DNA of 64,000 nt from Agromyces allii (lineage in GTDB: Bacteria > Actinomycetota > Actinomycetes > Actinomycetales > Microbacteriaceae), in the NCBI RefSeq assembly GCF_009749385.1, contig NZ_WBIN01000009.1:1-64000 (forward strand), given 5' to 3'. The notes under the pieces were generated by a model. That model made no database searches and was not told the DNA's origin. It saw nothing but the letters and a program-made list of their open reading frames with translations. This document shows positions 1-11,366 of this stretch, in pieces; position 1 is the stretch's first letter; each line of letters starts with the position of its first letter. Made by a program: the position numbers and the translations under genes.

Positions 1-105
1 CTGCACGGCGAGCTCGACATGCGTACCCCGATCGAGGTCGAGCAGGAGTACTACGCTGACCTGGAATCAGCCCAACCGGCACCTGCCGGACAAGCAAACC
101 GATAG
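1..105 (+). CDS. IS3-type transposase, C-terminal end (partial)
   Basis: The first 34 codons of frame 1 read through to a TAG at 103-105 and encode a tail containing LHGELDMRTPIEVEQEYY. This matches the end of IS3-family orfB (DDE integrase-type) transposases, where a His-rich Leu/Gly segment and a (R/K)TP.E.E..YY stretch follow the last catalytic Glu. The rest of the gene lies outside the window, so no catalytic residue is visible. It is placed directly against a truncated gene, indicating the insertion element ends within about 25 bp after the stop. Family assignment is from the motif alone; the exact IS group cannot be given. Confidence 0.7.
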   Translation: MHGELDMRTPIEVEQEYYADLESAQPAPAGQANR

Positions 106-120
106 GAACGAAAGTCAGGC
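1..120 (+). mobile_element. right end of an IS3-like insertion sequence
   Basis: The transposase stop at 105 is followed by a few bases before a foreign reading frame resumes, so the terminal inverted repeat must lie roughly in 106-120. The outer left end and target duplication are outside the window, so the exact border cannot be fixed. Confidence 0.45.
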
Positions 121-133
121 CGATTCAGACCGC

Positions 134-346
134 TTGTACGACTATTACGTCGGCGAGATGACTGTTTGTTTGCGCGAACTTGGATACGAGGTTTCGGCGC
201 CGCCCAGCAGGCAGCAATTCCGAGACTCGTACTACACCGAGCCTTGGTTGCCGCACTCGGGGGCATACAACAATGCCGCGTCACCAAGCGAATTGGCCAC
301 CTTGGAATCAGCATGCCCGCAGCTCCCAGATGGATTGTGGGACTAG
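134..346 (+). pseudogene. C-terminal fragment of a small secreted/lipoprotein-like protein, interrupted by the IS
   Basis: This frame encodes about 70 residues (DYYVGEMTVCLRELGYEV, then SYYTEPWLPHSGAYNN, ending PDGLWD). The TTG at 134 is not a convincing start: there is no Shine-Dalgarno and the frame is open further upstream into the IS end. From memory, proteins ending this way in Microbacteriaceae are longer (150-250 aa), start with a lipoprotein signal and sit directly upstream of a peptidoglycan-binding/ABC/FtsX operon, as here. I read it as the surviving 3' part of that gene after IS insertion. It lies 75 bp before the adaptor gene. Function of the intact family is unknown. Confidence 0.5.
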
Positions 347-421
347 GCGATCCTTTCAGCCGCGCCGCGACGCACCGAGCGACTCGTACCGCGGTCGGCA
401 CGACGTTCCGGAGAGGGACCC

Positions 422-1534
422 ATGCAAGATCGAACGGACGACAAAGCAGGTTCGCAGTCGAAGCGGCAACCGAAAGCCATAGTCGTATTGGTGGGGCTGT
501 TAGCAGTGGCTTCCATTGGCGCTCTCATCGGCTGGGCCATGGTCGTCGTGTTTGCTCCACCGAACAAGGCGGTATTGGAGACCCCATTCACTGACGTGCA
601 GGTGGTCCAAGGGGAGGTTGGTACGGCGATCTCGCTTAATACGGTCGCACAGTGGACGCAACAACCCGTTGGTACAAATCAAGCCGCTGGCATTGTCACA
701 GGCATTCGAGTCGATGCTGGTGACGAAGTAGCAGCCGGGCAGACCCTATACGAGGTCGGATTGCGCCCAATTGTCATCGCTGCTGGAATCACCCCCGCCT
801 TTCGCGATATCGCCGTCGGATCGAGGGGCTCGGATGTCTTGCAGGTGCAGCAGTTCCTCGCGACGATCGGCATGTACGACGGAGCGCAGGACGGCGAGTT
901 TGGCAACGGAACAGCTGCCGCGGTTGAGGATTGGCAAGCCTCTCTGGGCGTCGATGAAGATGGCGTCGTTCGTGCGGCCGACCTTGTGTTTGTCCCCACG
1001 CTTCCAGCACGGATCAGGCTTGACGGCGAAGTCGTGTATCGAGGGGCGACTCTGGTGGGCGGAGAAGCGGTCGTCTCCGCGCTCTCGAGCGAGCCAGCCT
1101 TCAAGATTCCGGTAACGGCGCAGCAGGGAGCGAAGATTCCGCCGGGTACGGCCGTGGAGATCGCTGCCCAAGGTCGAGTCTGGCACGCCGTCGCTGGCGG
1201 GCAGGAGCCTTCGTCAGACGGCGGTGACCAGGTTCAAGTATTGCTCACGTCGCCGAACAACGCGTCCATCTGCCTCGCAGATTGCAGTCTCGTGCCGATC
1301 GAAGGTGAGTCGTTGCTCGCTTCTCGGATCATCACCCAACCGACCGTGACTGGACTCATCGTTCCGTCCGCAGCGTTGAAGAGCTCGGCGGACAACGAAG
1401 TTTCCGTCATTGGCGTCACGGGCGTTGAACATACTGTCACGGTCATCGCGTCGGCAAATGGCATGTCGGTCGTCGAGGGCATCGCAGAGGGCTTGAGAGT
1501 GAGAATTCCGGTAGAGCCGAATGGGACAGAATGA
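422..1534 (+). CDS. peptidoglycan-binding membrane-fusion-type adaptor of an efflux ABC system
   Basis: 370 aa. A short cytoplasmic N-terminus is followed by one transmembrane helix at about residues 19-45, placing the rest outside the membrane. Residues about 88-112 (GIVTGIRVDAGDEVAAGQ) are half of a biotinyl/lipoyl-like hairpin as in HlyD/RND-type adaptors. Residues about 132-182 form a PG_binding_1-like domain (GSRGSDVLQVQQFL, then DGEFGNGTAAAVEDWQ). The C-terminal half is beta-rich and adaptor-like. A GGAGAGGG Shine-Dalgarno supports the ATG. The stop overlaps the next start (ATGA), so it is co-translated with the ATPase and permease. Likely role (inference): the envelope-spanning part of an ABC exporter, perhaps for an antimicrobial peptide or another envelope-active compound. 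The upstream gene of the set is broken. Confidence 0.8.
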   Translation: MQDRTDDKAGSQSKRQPKAIVVLVGLLAVASIGALIGWAMVVVFAPPNKAVLETPFTDVQVVQGEVGTAISLNTVAQWTQQPVGTNQAAGIVTGIRVDAGDEVAAGQTLYEVGLRPIVIAAGITPAFRDIAVGSRGSDVLQVQQFLATIGMYDGAQDGEFGNGTAAAVEDWQASLGVDEDGVVRAADLVFVPTLPARIRLDGEVVYRGATLVGGEAVVSALSSEPAFKIPVTAQQGAKIPPGTAVEIAAQGRVWHAVAGGQEPSSDGGDQVQVLLTSPNNASICLADCSLVPIEGESLLASRIITQPTVTGLIVPSAALKSSADNEVSVIGVTGVEHTVTVIASANGMSVVEGIAEGLRVRIPVEPNGTE

Positions 1535-2172
1535 CAGCCAGACTTGCCGCTCGAGCACTCAGCTTCCGTTATGACGCTGCGGAACCACTTCTTGAAAACT
1601 GGACGTCCGAGTTCCATGCTGGCGAAGTAGTGGCTGTCACTGGGCCGTCGGGCCGCGGCAAGTCGACGCTCTTGTACCTGCTCGGCCTAATGCTGAAGCC
1701 CAGTGGCGGGGAGGTGCTGTTGGACGGGCAGCCATTCCATAGTCGCAGCGATCGCGAGAGGGCTTCGGCTCGGGCGATGAGATTTGGATTCGTTTTCCAG
1801 GATGCCGCCCTAGATCCGTCTCGAACGGTCCTCGACAACATCCTCGAGACGGCCCTCTATCGTCGTGAGCGACGTCAGGATTTTGTCTCCCGCGCGGATG
1901 AATTGATGGAGCAATTCGGTGTGGCACTGAGGAAGGACGCGAGACCGGGCCAAGTTTCAGGTGGGCAGGCGCAACGCATCGCGTTGTGCCGGGCGCTGAT
2001 AGGTGACCCTGGCGTACTTCTCGCCGACGAACCGACCGGGAACCTCGATCCGTCCTCTTCAGAGATTGTGGTCGAAGCGCTTCATACTCAGGCCCGTCGC
2101 GGCGCCGCAGTCGTCGTCGTAACGCATGACCCGGTCTTGGTCGAGCAATGCGACCGAAGGCTGGCACTGTGA
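1531..2172 (+). CDS. ABC transporter ATP-binding protein (LolD/MacB type)
   Basis: 213 aa nucleotide-binding subunit for the adjacent FtsX-like permease. Walker A is GPSGRGKST at residues 38-46, the Q-loop Gln is at about 90 ([13 protein letters not shown]), the signature VSGGQ is at 142-146, Walker B VLLADEP is at 162-168, and the H-loop His is near the end (VVVTHDP). The [11 protein letters not shown] wording is typical of the MacB/LolD/FtsE class that works with four-helix FtsX-type permeases. It overlaps the adaptor stop by 4 bp (ATGA) and the permease start by 4 bp (GTGA), a tightly coupled three-gene operon. Substrate unknown. Confidence 0.9.
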   Translation: MTARLAARALSFRYDAAEPLLENWTSEFHAGEVVAVTGPSGRGKSTLLYLLGLMLKPSGGEVLLDGQPFHSRSDRERASARAMRFGFVFQDAALDPSRTVLDNILETALYRRERRQDFVSRADELMEQFGVALRKDARPGQVSGGQAQRIALCRALIGDPGVLLADEPTGNLDPSSSEIVVEALHTQARRGAAVVVVTHDPVLVEQCDRRLAL

Positions 2173-3266
2173 GGCGGGCATTGGCGGTTGCTCGCGAGGC
2201 GGCGGTTTCAGCCTGGGCATCACCGGTCGCGACAACCATCACAATTGTGATGATCGCTGGAATGTGTGCCGCGGTGCTGCTGACCTCGGGCCGAACCGTT
2301 GGCGCCGAGCAAGCGGTGATCAGCTCCATCGACTCGGCAGGTACACGTTCAATCGTGATCCGTGCCGAGCCGGCAGCGAATCTGAACAGCAGCGTGCTCG
2401 ATCGAATCCGCAGTCTGGGTGGGGTGGAATGGGCGGGTGCGTTCGGTAGCGCCAACGACGTGCAAAACGGCGCCTTTCCGGGCGGAACTCGCGTACCGCT
2501 TCGACTGGTGTGGGCAGACGACTGGCGGATCATCGGTCTGCCCCGAGACCCCGCGCGCGTTGGAGACATCGCTTGGGGCTCGCAAGCAGCACTCGACCAA
2601 CTCGGCATGCCTGACTCGATAGGTACGATCACTGACACGGACGGAATCGGATTTGCCGTTGGCGGGCTCCTCGACCTGCCAGCACATCTCGCCTTTCTCG
2701 AGCCTGCCCTCTTTGCACCGCAGCCACCTGACTCTGTAGGCCCTGTCTCTGTCTTGGTGGTCATCGCTGAACGGCCTGATTTGGTGGCACCCGTTGCATC
2801 CGCCGTTACTGGAGTTCTCGCAGTTGACGATCCCACGAAGGTCACCGTCCAGACCAGTGCGGCGCTCGCGACTCTTCGCGGACTCATTGAGGGGCAACTT
2901 GGTGCGTTCGGCCGCGGTTTGACTGTCGGGATCCTCCTGCTGACGTCAGCCCTAGCTGCTGCCATCCTCTATGGCTTGGTCATGCTGCGGCGCAAGGACT
3001 TCGGTCGCAGGCGAGCACTCGGCGCAAGCCAGCGCCTGATCATTGCATTGCTCGTCACTCAGACAGGACTGATCTCCGCTCTCGGAGCGATCACTGGCAG
3101 CACCGTTGCACTCGGCGTTCTCGCCTCGACCGGCGACCCTTTGCCGGGGTCGGCATACGTCGCTGGCCTGATCGTGCTCGCAGTCGCCGTAGGTGTCATC
3201 GCGAGCCTACTTCCGGCCATTGCTGCCGCGCGCCGCGAACCTATTCGCGAGCTTCGGGTTCCGTAA
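2169..3266 (+). CDS. FtsX-like ABC permease
   Basis: 365 aa from the GTG at 2169, which overlaps the ATPase stop as GTGA; an ATG at 2148 in the same frame is an alternative. One N-terminal helix (about residues 15-35) is followed by a roughly 210-residue extracellular MacB_PCD-like region and three C-terminal helices, the FtsX layout. The segment LRRKDFGRRRALGASQRLII is the conserved cytoplasmic signature after the second helix, and the protein ends with AARREPIRELRVP, the usual coupling-helix tail. Predicted to form the membrane pore of the adaptor/ATPase system just upstream. Confidence 0.85.
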   Translation: MRRALAVAREAAVSAWASPVATTITIVMIAGMCAAVLLTSGRTVGAEQAVISSIDSAGTRSIVIRAEPAANLNSSVLDRIRSLGGVEWAGAFGSANDVQNGAFPGGTRVPLRLVWADDWRIIGLPRDPARVGDIAWGSQAALDQLGMPDSIGTITDTDGIGFAVGGLLDLPAHLAFLEPALFAPQPPDSVGPVSVLVVIAERPDLVAPVASAVTGVLAVDDPTKVTVQTSAALATLRGLIEGQLGAFGRGLTVGILLLTSALAAAILYGLVMLRRKDFGRRRALGASQRLIIALLVTQTGLISALGAITGSTVALGVLASTGDPLPGSAYVAGLIVLAVAVGVIASLLPAIAAARREPIRELRVP

Positions 3267-3423
3267 CTGGGCCTTGCGCGAAGCGAGAGCTCGCGAGGTG
3301 CCTCCGCCACGTTATCGCCGACGATGGCGAAATCGCGCCTCCCGACATTCACTGCTCGTTAGTCCATGGCGACGGCCCGTATCGAAAGCCGTCATCTGGG
3401 AGCGGTATCTAGAGAGGCTTTAG

Positions 3424-3819
3424 CGCACCTACGGGCTCGTTCATCAACGTCCACGGAATGTTCGAGTCCGTTGTCGCGCTCGACGGCCTCACCTTCTGCA
3501 ACGCAAGGCGTCCTCGCGTCGATCCCTCGCGCGCCGATCGGCAGCCGTTCAACGCCTGGTCGATGACATGCGGGTGCATCATGCAGTTGGCCCGTCCGAC
3601 GAACTCTCGATCGAGGTCAGGGCGGCCCTCGAAACGCTCCCGAGGGACGATGCCGAGCTCCTGCGGCTGGTCTATTGGGACGGGCTTCGCTCACACGAAG
3701 CAGCGGCCGTGCTCGGCATCAACAACTCCACCGCGAGATCACGGATCGCCGAAGCAAGACAATTACTCCGCGTAGCGCTTGGATCAACACAACCTGCTGA
3801 ACGCCGGGCTAGCCTCTGA
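3424..3819 (+). pseudogene. RNA polymerase ECF sigma factor fragment (region 4)
   Basis: From about 3508 the frame encodes a basic linker, then EVRAALETLPRDDAELLRLV and DGLRSHEAAAVLGINNSTAR, the two helices of a sigma-70 region 4 that bind the -35 element, followed by SRIAEARQLLRVALG. The frame is open only from 3424 and no region 2 (core-binding) sequence is recognisable upstream, so the gene looks 5'-truncated or frameshifted. An ATG at 3568 could make an 83-aa region-4-only protein. It lies downstream of the efflux operon, which such sigma factors often regulate (inference). Nothing is recognisable in 3267-3423. Confidence 0.5.
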
Positions 3820-3929
3820 GTAGTCGAGTGCCCGCAAGCCGATCGCATTGCGGGTCAGACGGATCAGAGCCACCTCTAGTCTCTAGATGAGCGAGAGCGG
3901 ATTAGCCACGTCGGATGGGAGTAGAGCAG

Positions 3930-4160
3930 ATGTCAATGAGTCTCATCTGGTTCTCTGCCTTTGCCTGGGGGATGGTCGGCGGTGGCATCGCCATGGTCAG
4001 GGTCTTTGTTGTTCGTCGGCTTCGTCTGCTTGCCGGCGGCTCGGAGTCGAGCGGATTGCGTGCCGGCAAGAGGGTCGCAGACATCTTCGTGCTGTTTGCG
4101 TTCGCGCTTGCGGGGTTCTGGGTTGTGCTCGCGATCGCGCTAACACTTTCAGCCGAGTAG
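3930..4160 (+). CDS. small membrane protein, unknown function
   Basis: 76 aa from the ATG at 3930 (alternative ATG at 3915), with a GGAG about 10 bases upstream. Two hydrophobic helices are seen, at residues about 4-25 (SLIWFSAFAWGMVGGGIAMV) and about 52-74, separated by a basic loop (RRLRLLAGG, then GLRAGKRVAD). No family recognised. It is isolated: the sigma fragment ends 110 bp upstream and the next genes run the other way. Could be a DUF of two-helix actinobacterial membrane proteins. Confidence 0.55.
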   Translation: MSMSLIWFSAFAWGMVGGGIAMVRVFVVRRLRLLAGGSESSGLRAGKRVADIFVLFAFALAGFWVVLAIALTLSAE

Positions 4161-4248
4161 GTCACGAAACAGGGCGGCCCGAGTTCCGGTTCACCCGCAA
4201 GGTGCGCTAGCCCCCAAGTGGATCCTCAAGCGAGTGAGTGGCGGTCCT

Positions 4249-4959
4249 TCACTCGTTGAGCGCGGAAGCGATGTCGTAGCGGTGCCCGCAAGCCGGGCAG
4301 GTCACCGCCCCGAACAGGCGAAGCATGCTCTCGGCAACGTCCGCGCGCTCGTGAGTGAGAGCGAGCGAATACATATGCGCGGCCGCGGGAGCAAGGCGAT
4401 CCGGGTCGGCTGGGGCGGGAGGCGAGTGCATGATCGACTCGTTCGCCTCTGATTGGTACTGGGTCGTCCCGTCGAGAGCGACCAGGATGAACTGTTCGCA
4501 GTTCGGGCACTCGAGGCCGACTTCGCCGTCTGCGATCGATTCGAGGTGGTTCTTCCAGACTGAAACTCCGTCGAAGGACAGCACCGTCTGGAGCCCGTAG
4601 ACGAACTCAACGTCGCTTCGAGCGTGGCCTAGGTTCTGCTCGGCGAAACGCCGCATTTCGCCCACGTCGGCTGCGTAGCGATGCCGAATGGTCTCGGACT
4701 TCTCCGGCCCGTCCTCGGAGCCGATGATCGCTGCGGCGAGGGCCAATGCTTGGTTGTACCCGACCGGCTTTGATCGCAACACCAGCTCAGCAAGGATCGG
4801 GACCGCCGCATAGCTCGCGGAGCTCACGGTGCCCTGATGACACAGCCGTCCCCAGAGTTCCTCCCACGCGGCCGGATCGTTGGAACTGGCCGCCGCGAGT
4901 AATTCCGGGATCTCGTCGGCAGGGCCGTACGCGTCAGTCAGCAGGGTCCAACCGGTCAC
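4249..4959 (-). CDS. HEAT-like helical protein with zinc-ribbon motifs, possible orphan immunity protein
   Basis: 236 aa from the GTG at 4959; the longer open frame back to 5274 runs into non-coding-like sequence. The start region (GWTLLTDAYGPADEIPELL, then WEELWGRLCHQGTVSSASYA) has the helical-repeat wording found in many small bacterial proteins next to toxin loci. Two Cys pairs follow, CPNC near residue 137 and CPACGH near residue 223, suggesting metal binding. No catalytic motif. It is the last of five leftward small genes with short gaps, a layout common for orphan immunity genes of polymorphic toxins. That role is inference; no toxin gene is visible in the window. Confidence 0.6.
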   Translation of the reverse strand: MTGWTLLTDAYGPADEIPELLAAASSNDPAAWEELWGRLCHQGTVSSASYAAVPILAELVLRSKPVGYNQALALAAAIIGSEDGPEKSETIRHRYAADVGEMRRFAEQNLGHARSDVEFVYGLQTVLSFDGVSVWKNHLESIADGEVGLECPNCEQFILVALDGTTQYQSEANESIMHSPPAPADPDRLAPAAAHMYSLALTHERADVAESMLRLFGAVTCPACGHRYDIASALNE

Positions 4960-5095
4960 CTGCGAATGATGACACGGGTCCGACACCGAGCGCCCGCAAG
5001 CCGGTCCGCTCTCGCGACAGCCGATGTCGCATAGGCGGATCCTTGAGCGACGGCGGAATTGGGGATCTCCCGAGCAGAACTGCTGAGGCGATTCC

Positions 5096-5509
5096 CTACT
5101 GCAGCGTGGGCTCTTCGGCGACTTCCGGCACACTAAGAGCGCGTATCGCCAATCCGTCGAACCGGCGGAGCATCGACCACTCGAGCTCCGCGGTGTCCGT
5201 TCGAACGGTAACGATGACGGTGTCGCCACCGCCGACGATCTCCCCGAGGGTCGCATGCCTACGCGATCCCGCAACTATCGCGGAGATGGGAACGTCAACT
5301 CCGTCGAGGCTGAGGCGGCCCGGGCGGATGCGCCACTCGCCGGCAAGCCACTCCCTGCTCAGGCCAGCCTGTCGCCCGGAGAGGACCCGGAGACCGCACA
5401 AAAACAGTCGCCGCTTGGCAGCGTTCGCTCGACTGCGACCGATGAATCCGTCTGCGATCCAGCCGCCCAAAAGTGCAGCGGCCAGCTGACCGAACAAGTC
5501 CCCGATCAC
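5096..5509 (-). CDS. membrane-anchored small protein, unknown
   Basis: 137 aa from a GTG at 5509. The first 25 residues (GDLFGQLAAALLGGWIADG) form one hydrophobic segment, followed by a basic turn and a soluble beta-rich domain (GEWRIRPGRLSLDGVDVPI, then VIVTVRTDTAELEWSMLRRF). The arrangement of one helix plus a small beta domain with Trp-rich strands resembles DUF2550-like actinobacterial proteins, but I cannot confirm that. Part of the same leftward cluster, 137 bp upstream of the HEAT-like gene. Confidence 0.55.
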   Translation of the reverse strand: MIGDLFGQLAAALLGGWIADGFIGRSRANAAKRRLFLCGLRVLSGRQAGLSREWLAGEWRIRPGRLSLDGVDVPISAIVAGSRRHATLGEIVGGGDTVIVTVRTDTAELEWSMLRRFDGLAIRALSVPEVAEEPTLQ

Positions 5510-5604
5510 CGGATCACCCCGACCACGTCAATACTGTGTTCACGATCGGCAGCGTAGACGATCCCCGAAGTGTTCGGCCCAGACGGGTGTCGATCAGGGA
5601 TCGG

Positions 5605-5988
5605 TCACCGGACAACAGTCAAGTCGGACGAGTAGACGGACCGCATGAATGCAACGTGCTTCATGATCTCGGCCAGCTGCTCGTCCGACTGGATCTTCAC
5701 CCGAGGCGTGTGGCTCTTGAATCCGTCGCTAAAGGTGATCTCGAGGTCCCGCTCCTCTCGTTCAGCGCGAAAGAGCAAGAACAGCAGGCTCAGAGGAAAC
5801 AGCCAGATGAAGACGAACACGCACACAAGGGCCCATCCCAGCGCGTAGCTTCGCTTGGTGATGACGAGGCGCGTGGAGACGTGGGTGTGCGCAAGTGCGA
5901 AATCTCCGCGAGGCGTATGCACGACCGAAGGATCAAACCAGACGCGACGCCCTATGTGGACCGCGTCGGGGGAGGTTGAGTTCGCCAT
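5605..5988 (-). CDS. single-pass membrane protein, unknown
   Basis: 127 aa from the ATG at 5988; the frame extends to 6084 but the upstream residues lack coding character. A soluble N-terminal part of about 47 residues (IGRRVWFDPSVV, HTHVSTRLVITKRS) is followed by one strongly hydrophobic helix (ALGWALVCVFVFIWLFPLSL) that ends in a charged RAEREERDLE stretch, then a short C-terminal domain (FKSHTPRVKIQSDEQLAEIM). No family recognised. Sits between two other small genes in the leftward cluster. Confidence 0.55.
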   Translation of the reverse strand: MANSTSPDAVHIGRRVWFDPSVVHTPRGDFALAHTHVSTRLVITKRSYALGWALVCVFVFIWLFPLSLLFLLFRAEREERDLEITFSDGFKSHTPRVKIQSDEQLAEIMKHVAFMRSVYSSDLTVVR

Positions 5989-6111
5989 CCCTTCATCATG
6001 CAGCGCGTCGAAGGGTAGTGGCGAGTCACGACCTGGTTGGGGAAGCACCTGACGATCCATCAGCGGGCGATTTATCGATCTCACGAGGCGAGGCCAACCG
6101 CACGGCTGTGA

Positions 6112-6540
6112 TCAGTCCACTGGTAGGTCAGGACCGATGATTTGGTCAGGATCCAGCCCTTGATGAGTCAGGTCGATCCGAACCCTTCCGATGTAGTCCT
6201 TCACGCACATCTGGACCTGTACCCAGTCGTGAGGAGAGCTGCGCGTGCCCGGGTCGAATGAGGAGAAGATGAACCAGCCCAGGCCCTCGCTGAGGATCGT
6301 CACGGTGCCTCGTTCTTCTGCTGAAAGCGAGTCGAACCGGAAGTCGTTTTCGTTGCGTTCGATGAGCCAGGTCGTCAACGAACGCGCGAGCTCGACGATC
6401 GGGAAGTAGGGCTCCTCGTAGATCAGACGCTCGTCATCGTCGACGATCTTGAGATCCGCGTCGATGGCGATGAGGTAGTCAGCAAGGAGGTTGCCGCGGA
6501 GATCGCTGAAGTCGATGTTGGAGTACTCAATCCTCATCAT
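6112..6540 (-). CDS. small acidic soluble protein, immunity-like
   Basis: 142 aa, ATG-ATG start at 6540 with GGAC/GGA upstream. Very acidic, no signal peptide or membrane segment. Typical pieces are RIEYSNIDFSDLRGN, LIAIDADLKIVDDDERLIYEE, PYFPIVELARSLTTWL and WVQVQMCVKDYIGRV. This resembles an uncharacterised actinobacterial family that I recall as DUF7878, whose members sit in clusters of orphan immunity-like genes; the name is from memory and uncertain. The low pI, lone position and small size fit an immunity protein (inference). Confidence 0.6.
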   Translation of the reverse strand: MMRIEYSNIDFSDLRGNLLADYLIAIDADLKIVDDDERLIYEEPYFPIVELARSLTTWLIERNENDFRFDSLSAEERGTVTILSEGLGWFIFSSFDPGTRSSPHDWVQVQMCVKDYIGRVRIDLTHQGLDPDQIIGPDLPVD

Positions 6541-6658
6541 TCCGACCGTCCCTCAGTGAACGGGATCGTCCGGGAGCGGCTCCGCGCGTAATTCATCTAT
6601 GCAGCATGGCATCGCTCGCGTGTCCGAAACCATCTAGAACGTCCCGCTGACGGATCGG

Positions 6659-7030
6659 TTATCGGGATCGATCCGCGCCCTGTGCTTGAGCACGACGGAT
6701 TGCCGCTTTCCAGCCCCAAACGTGGTGGGCGGCCCCGACATGGAGGTCGCGATAGTTCGAGTCGAACGTCGTGGAGACGGGTCCTATGTTCCCGACCACC
6801 GCCAAGCGGCCCTCAGTGAACAGTTCAGTGCGTGTGAGTCCCTGTGCAATGACAGGTAGGCCCGCGATGTCCACTTCACGGGGTGGCTGCTCGCCGTGCC
6901 AGTTCACGATGCCTGCCACGAATGTCGTTCGCGCTCCTGGGCCCCGACGTTGTACATCGACCACGATGAGACACGCCCATCCGACGGGCTCGCATGGCAC
7001 GGCGATGATGTCGCCAACTTCCAGTTCCAT
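6659..7030 (-). CDS. Imm26-like small protein
   Basis: 123 aa from the ATG at 7030 (MELEVGDIIAVP); the open frame to 7072 adds a poor N-terminus. The opening GDIIAVPCEPVGWACLIVV resembles the start of the Imm26 immunity family (GD.f.iPl..g.yg.g.v). A second half contains GLTRTELFTEGRLAVVGNIG and ends with a basic tail. No catalytic motif is seen. It is the first gene of the leftward cluster and shares its orientation. The 285-bp stretch between it and the XRE gene holds nothing I recognise. Confidence 0.55.
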   Translation of the reverse strand: MELEVGDIIAVPCEPVGWACLIVVDVQRRGPGARTTFVAGIVNWHGEQPPREVDIAGLPVIAQGLTRTELFTEGRLAVVGNIGPVSTTFDSNYRDLHVGAAHHVWGWKAAIRRAQAQGADRSR

Positions 7031-7315
7031 TGAGCTGCGCGGCTGGAGGGGAAACGAGCGGCCCGCGGTCATTCGGCTCCTTTACAAGACTCGCCGCCAC
7101 ACTATCCACCGACGCTCCCGCATCGCGAGGCTGTCTCCGCCCGCAAGGCGGTCCGCTCGCGGCGGCCAATCAGGTGCCGCAATGCCATCCGCGACTCAGA
7201 ACGTCTCGGTCCCGCAAGACCCGCCCGCAGCAAATCCCGATGACGGTGCCCTAAACGCAACAGGGACGACACCCTGATCGCACAGGGGTGCGTATGTCGG
7301 TTAGGAGCCGAAATG

Positions 7316-7588
7316 TCATCTCCCTGAGCGGTAGAGCCGCTTCTTCAGGCTGAGCTCTAGCCGCGCAATCGTCCGAAGGTCGGGCCACGACTCGCCCGCG
7401 ATCACGCGGCGGATCGTTCCCTCGTCGACTGCGGCCTCCTCAGCCATCGCGCGGATGCTTCGTCCGCCCGCCGCCTGCGCGAGCTTGAGCGCGAACTGGC
7501 GGGCGACCTCTCCGGCTGGGTCCTGGGAGGGAACGTCTGGCCACGAGCTCGTGAGCTCGCGTGGTTTCTCGCGCGCGGTCCGTCCCAT
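7316..7588 (-). CDS. XRE-family helix-turn-helix DNA-binding protein
   Basis: 90 aa from the ATG at 7588, which has GGGAG 8 nt upstream; GTG at 7603 and TTG at 7660 are in-frame alternatives. The core (RQFALKLAQAAGGRSIRAMAEEAAVDEGTIRRVIAGESWPDLRTIARLE) is a classical lambda-repressor/XRE fold: helix 2 SIRAMAEEA, recognition helix EGTIRRVIAG, then the conserved PDLRTIARLE. It is encoded downstream of nrdF on the same strand, but its promoter region carries four GGATCAAC direct repeats, suggesting autoregulation (inference). It sits at the boundary between the core-like nrd operon and the accessory left arm. Confidence 0.7.
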   Translation of the reverse strand: MGRTAREKPRELTSSWPDVPSQDPAGEVARQFALKLAQAAGGRSIRAMAEEAAVDEGTIRRVIAGESWPDLRTIARLELSLKKRLYRSGR

Positions 7589-7634
7589 CTCAGAGGCTCC
7601 CACAGCGGTCCGGCGTGGATCCCAGTATTTCCAT

Positions 7635-7702
7635 GGATCAACTACCTCTTGTTGGATCAAGAAGTTTGAACTGGATCAACTTGAATGCCACGTCGGATCA
7701 AC
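7635..7702. repeat. four GGATCAAC direct repeats upstream of the XRE gene (candidate operator array)
   Basis: GGATCAA(C) occurs at 7635, 7654, 7673 and 7695, all on the same strand, with steps of 19, 19 and 22 bp. The 7654 copy lacks the final C. Steps near two helical turns would place repressor monomers or dimers on one face of the DNA. The array ends 23 bp before the nrdF stop and lies 47-114 bp upstream of the XRE ATG. Confidence 0.55.
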
Positions 7703-7724
7703 TATCGCGAGCGGTCACAGACCC

Positions 7725-10914
<3,190 letters not shown>

Positions 10915-11366
10915 AATGCGTCCAATCCCTCGTTGACGGCGTTCACGTCGTCAGGTGTTCCGAATACTTCGAAGCGATACAGGTGCGGCACATGGCATTT
11001 GGCCGCGATGATGTCTCCGGCCAGGCAGTAGCCCGTGCCGAAATTCGTGTTGCCGGCGCCGATGACCCCTCGGATCAGTGACCGGTTGTGCTCGTCGTTG
11101 AGAAACCGGATGACCTGTTTGGGCACGGCGCCGTTGCCGTCACCCCCGCCGTAGGTGGGGAGGACGAGCACATAGGGTTCGGATGCCACGAGCGGCGCAT
11201 CTTTCGCATGCAGCGGGATGCGGCTGGCGGGGCGTCCGAGTTTCTCGATGAACCGTGCGGTGTTGCCCGACACGCTCGAGAAGTAGACGAGGTTCGTCAT
11301 GCTGGGGCTCCCTTCCGCGGCTTCGGTTCACTCCGTGGAGCTCACCGGTGCCATGCGGGTCGAGGA

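Noticed and set aside
4249..5274. 341-codon version of the HEAT-like gene
   Set aside because: The first 105 codons are Arg/Ser/Pro-rich and overlap the 5096-5509 gene; the GTG at 4959 begins the family-like part.
7031..7315. Small gene between the Imm26-like and XRE genes
   Set aside because: Open frames here are short, lack ribosome sites and are Arg/Ser/Pro-rich; nothing recognised.
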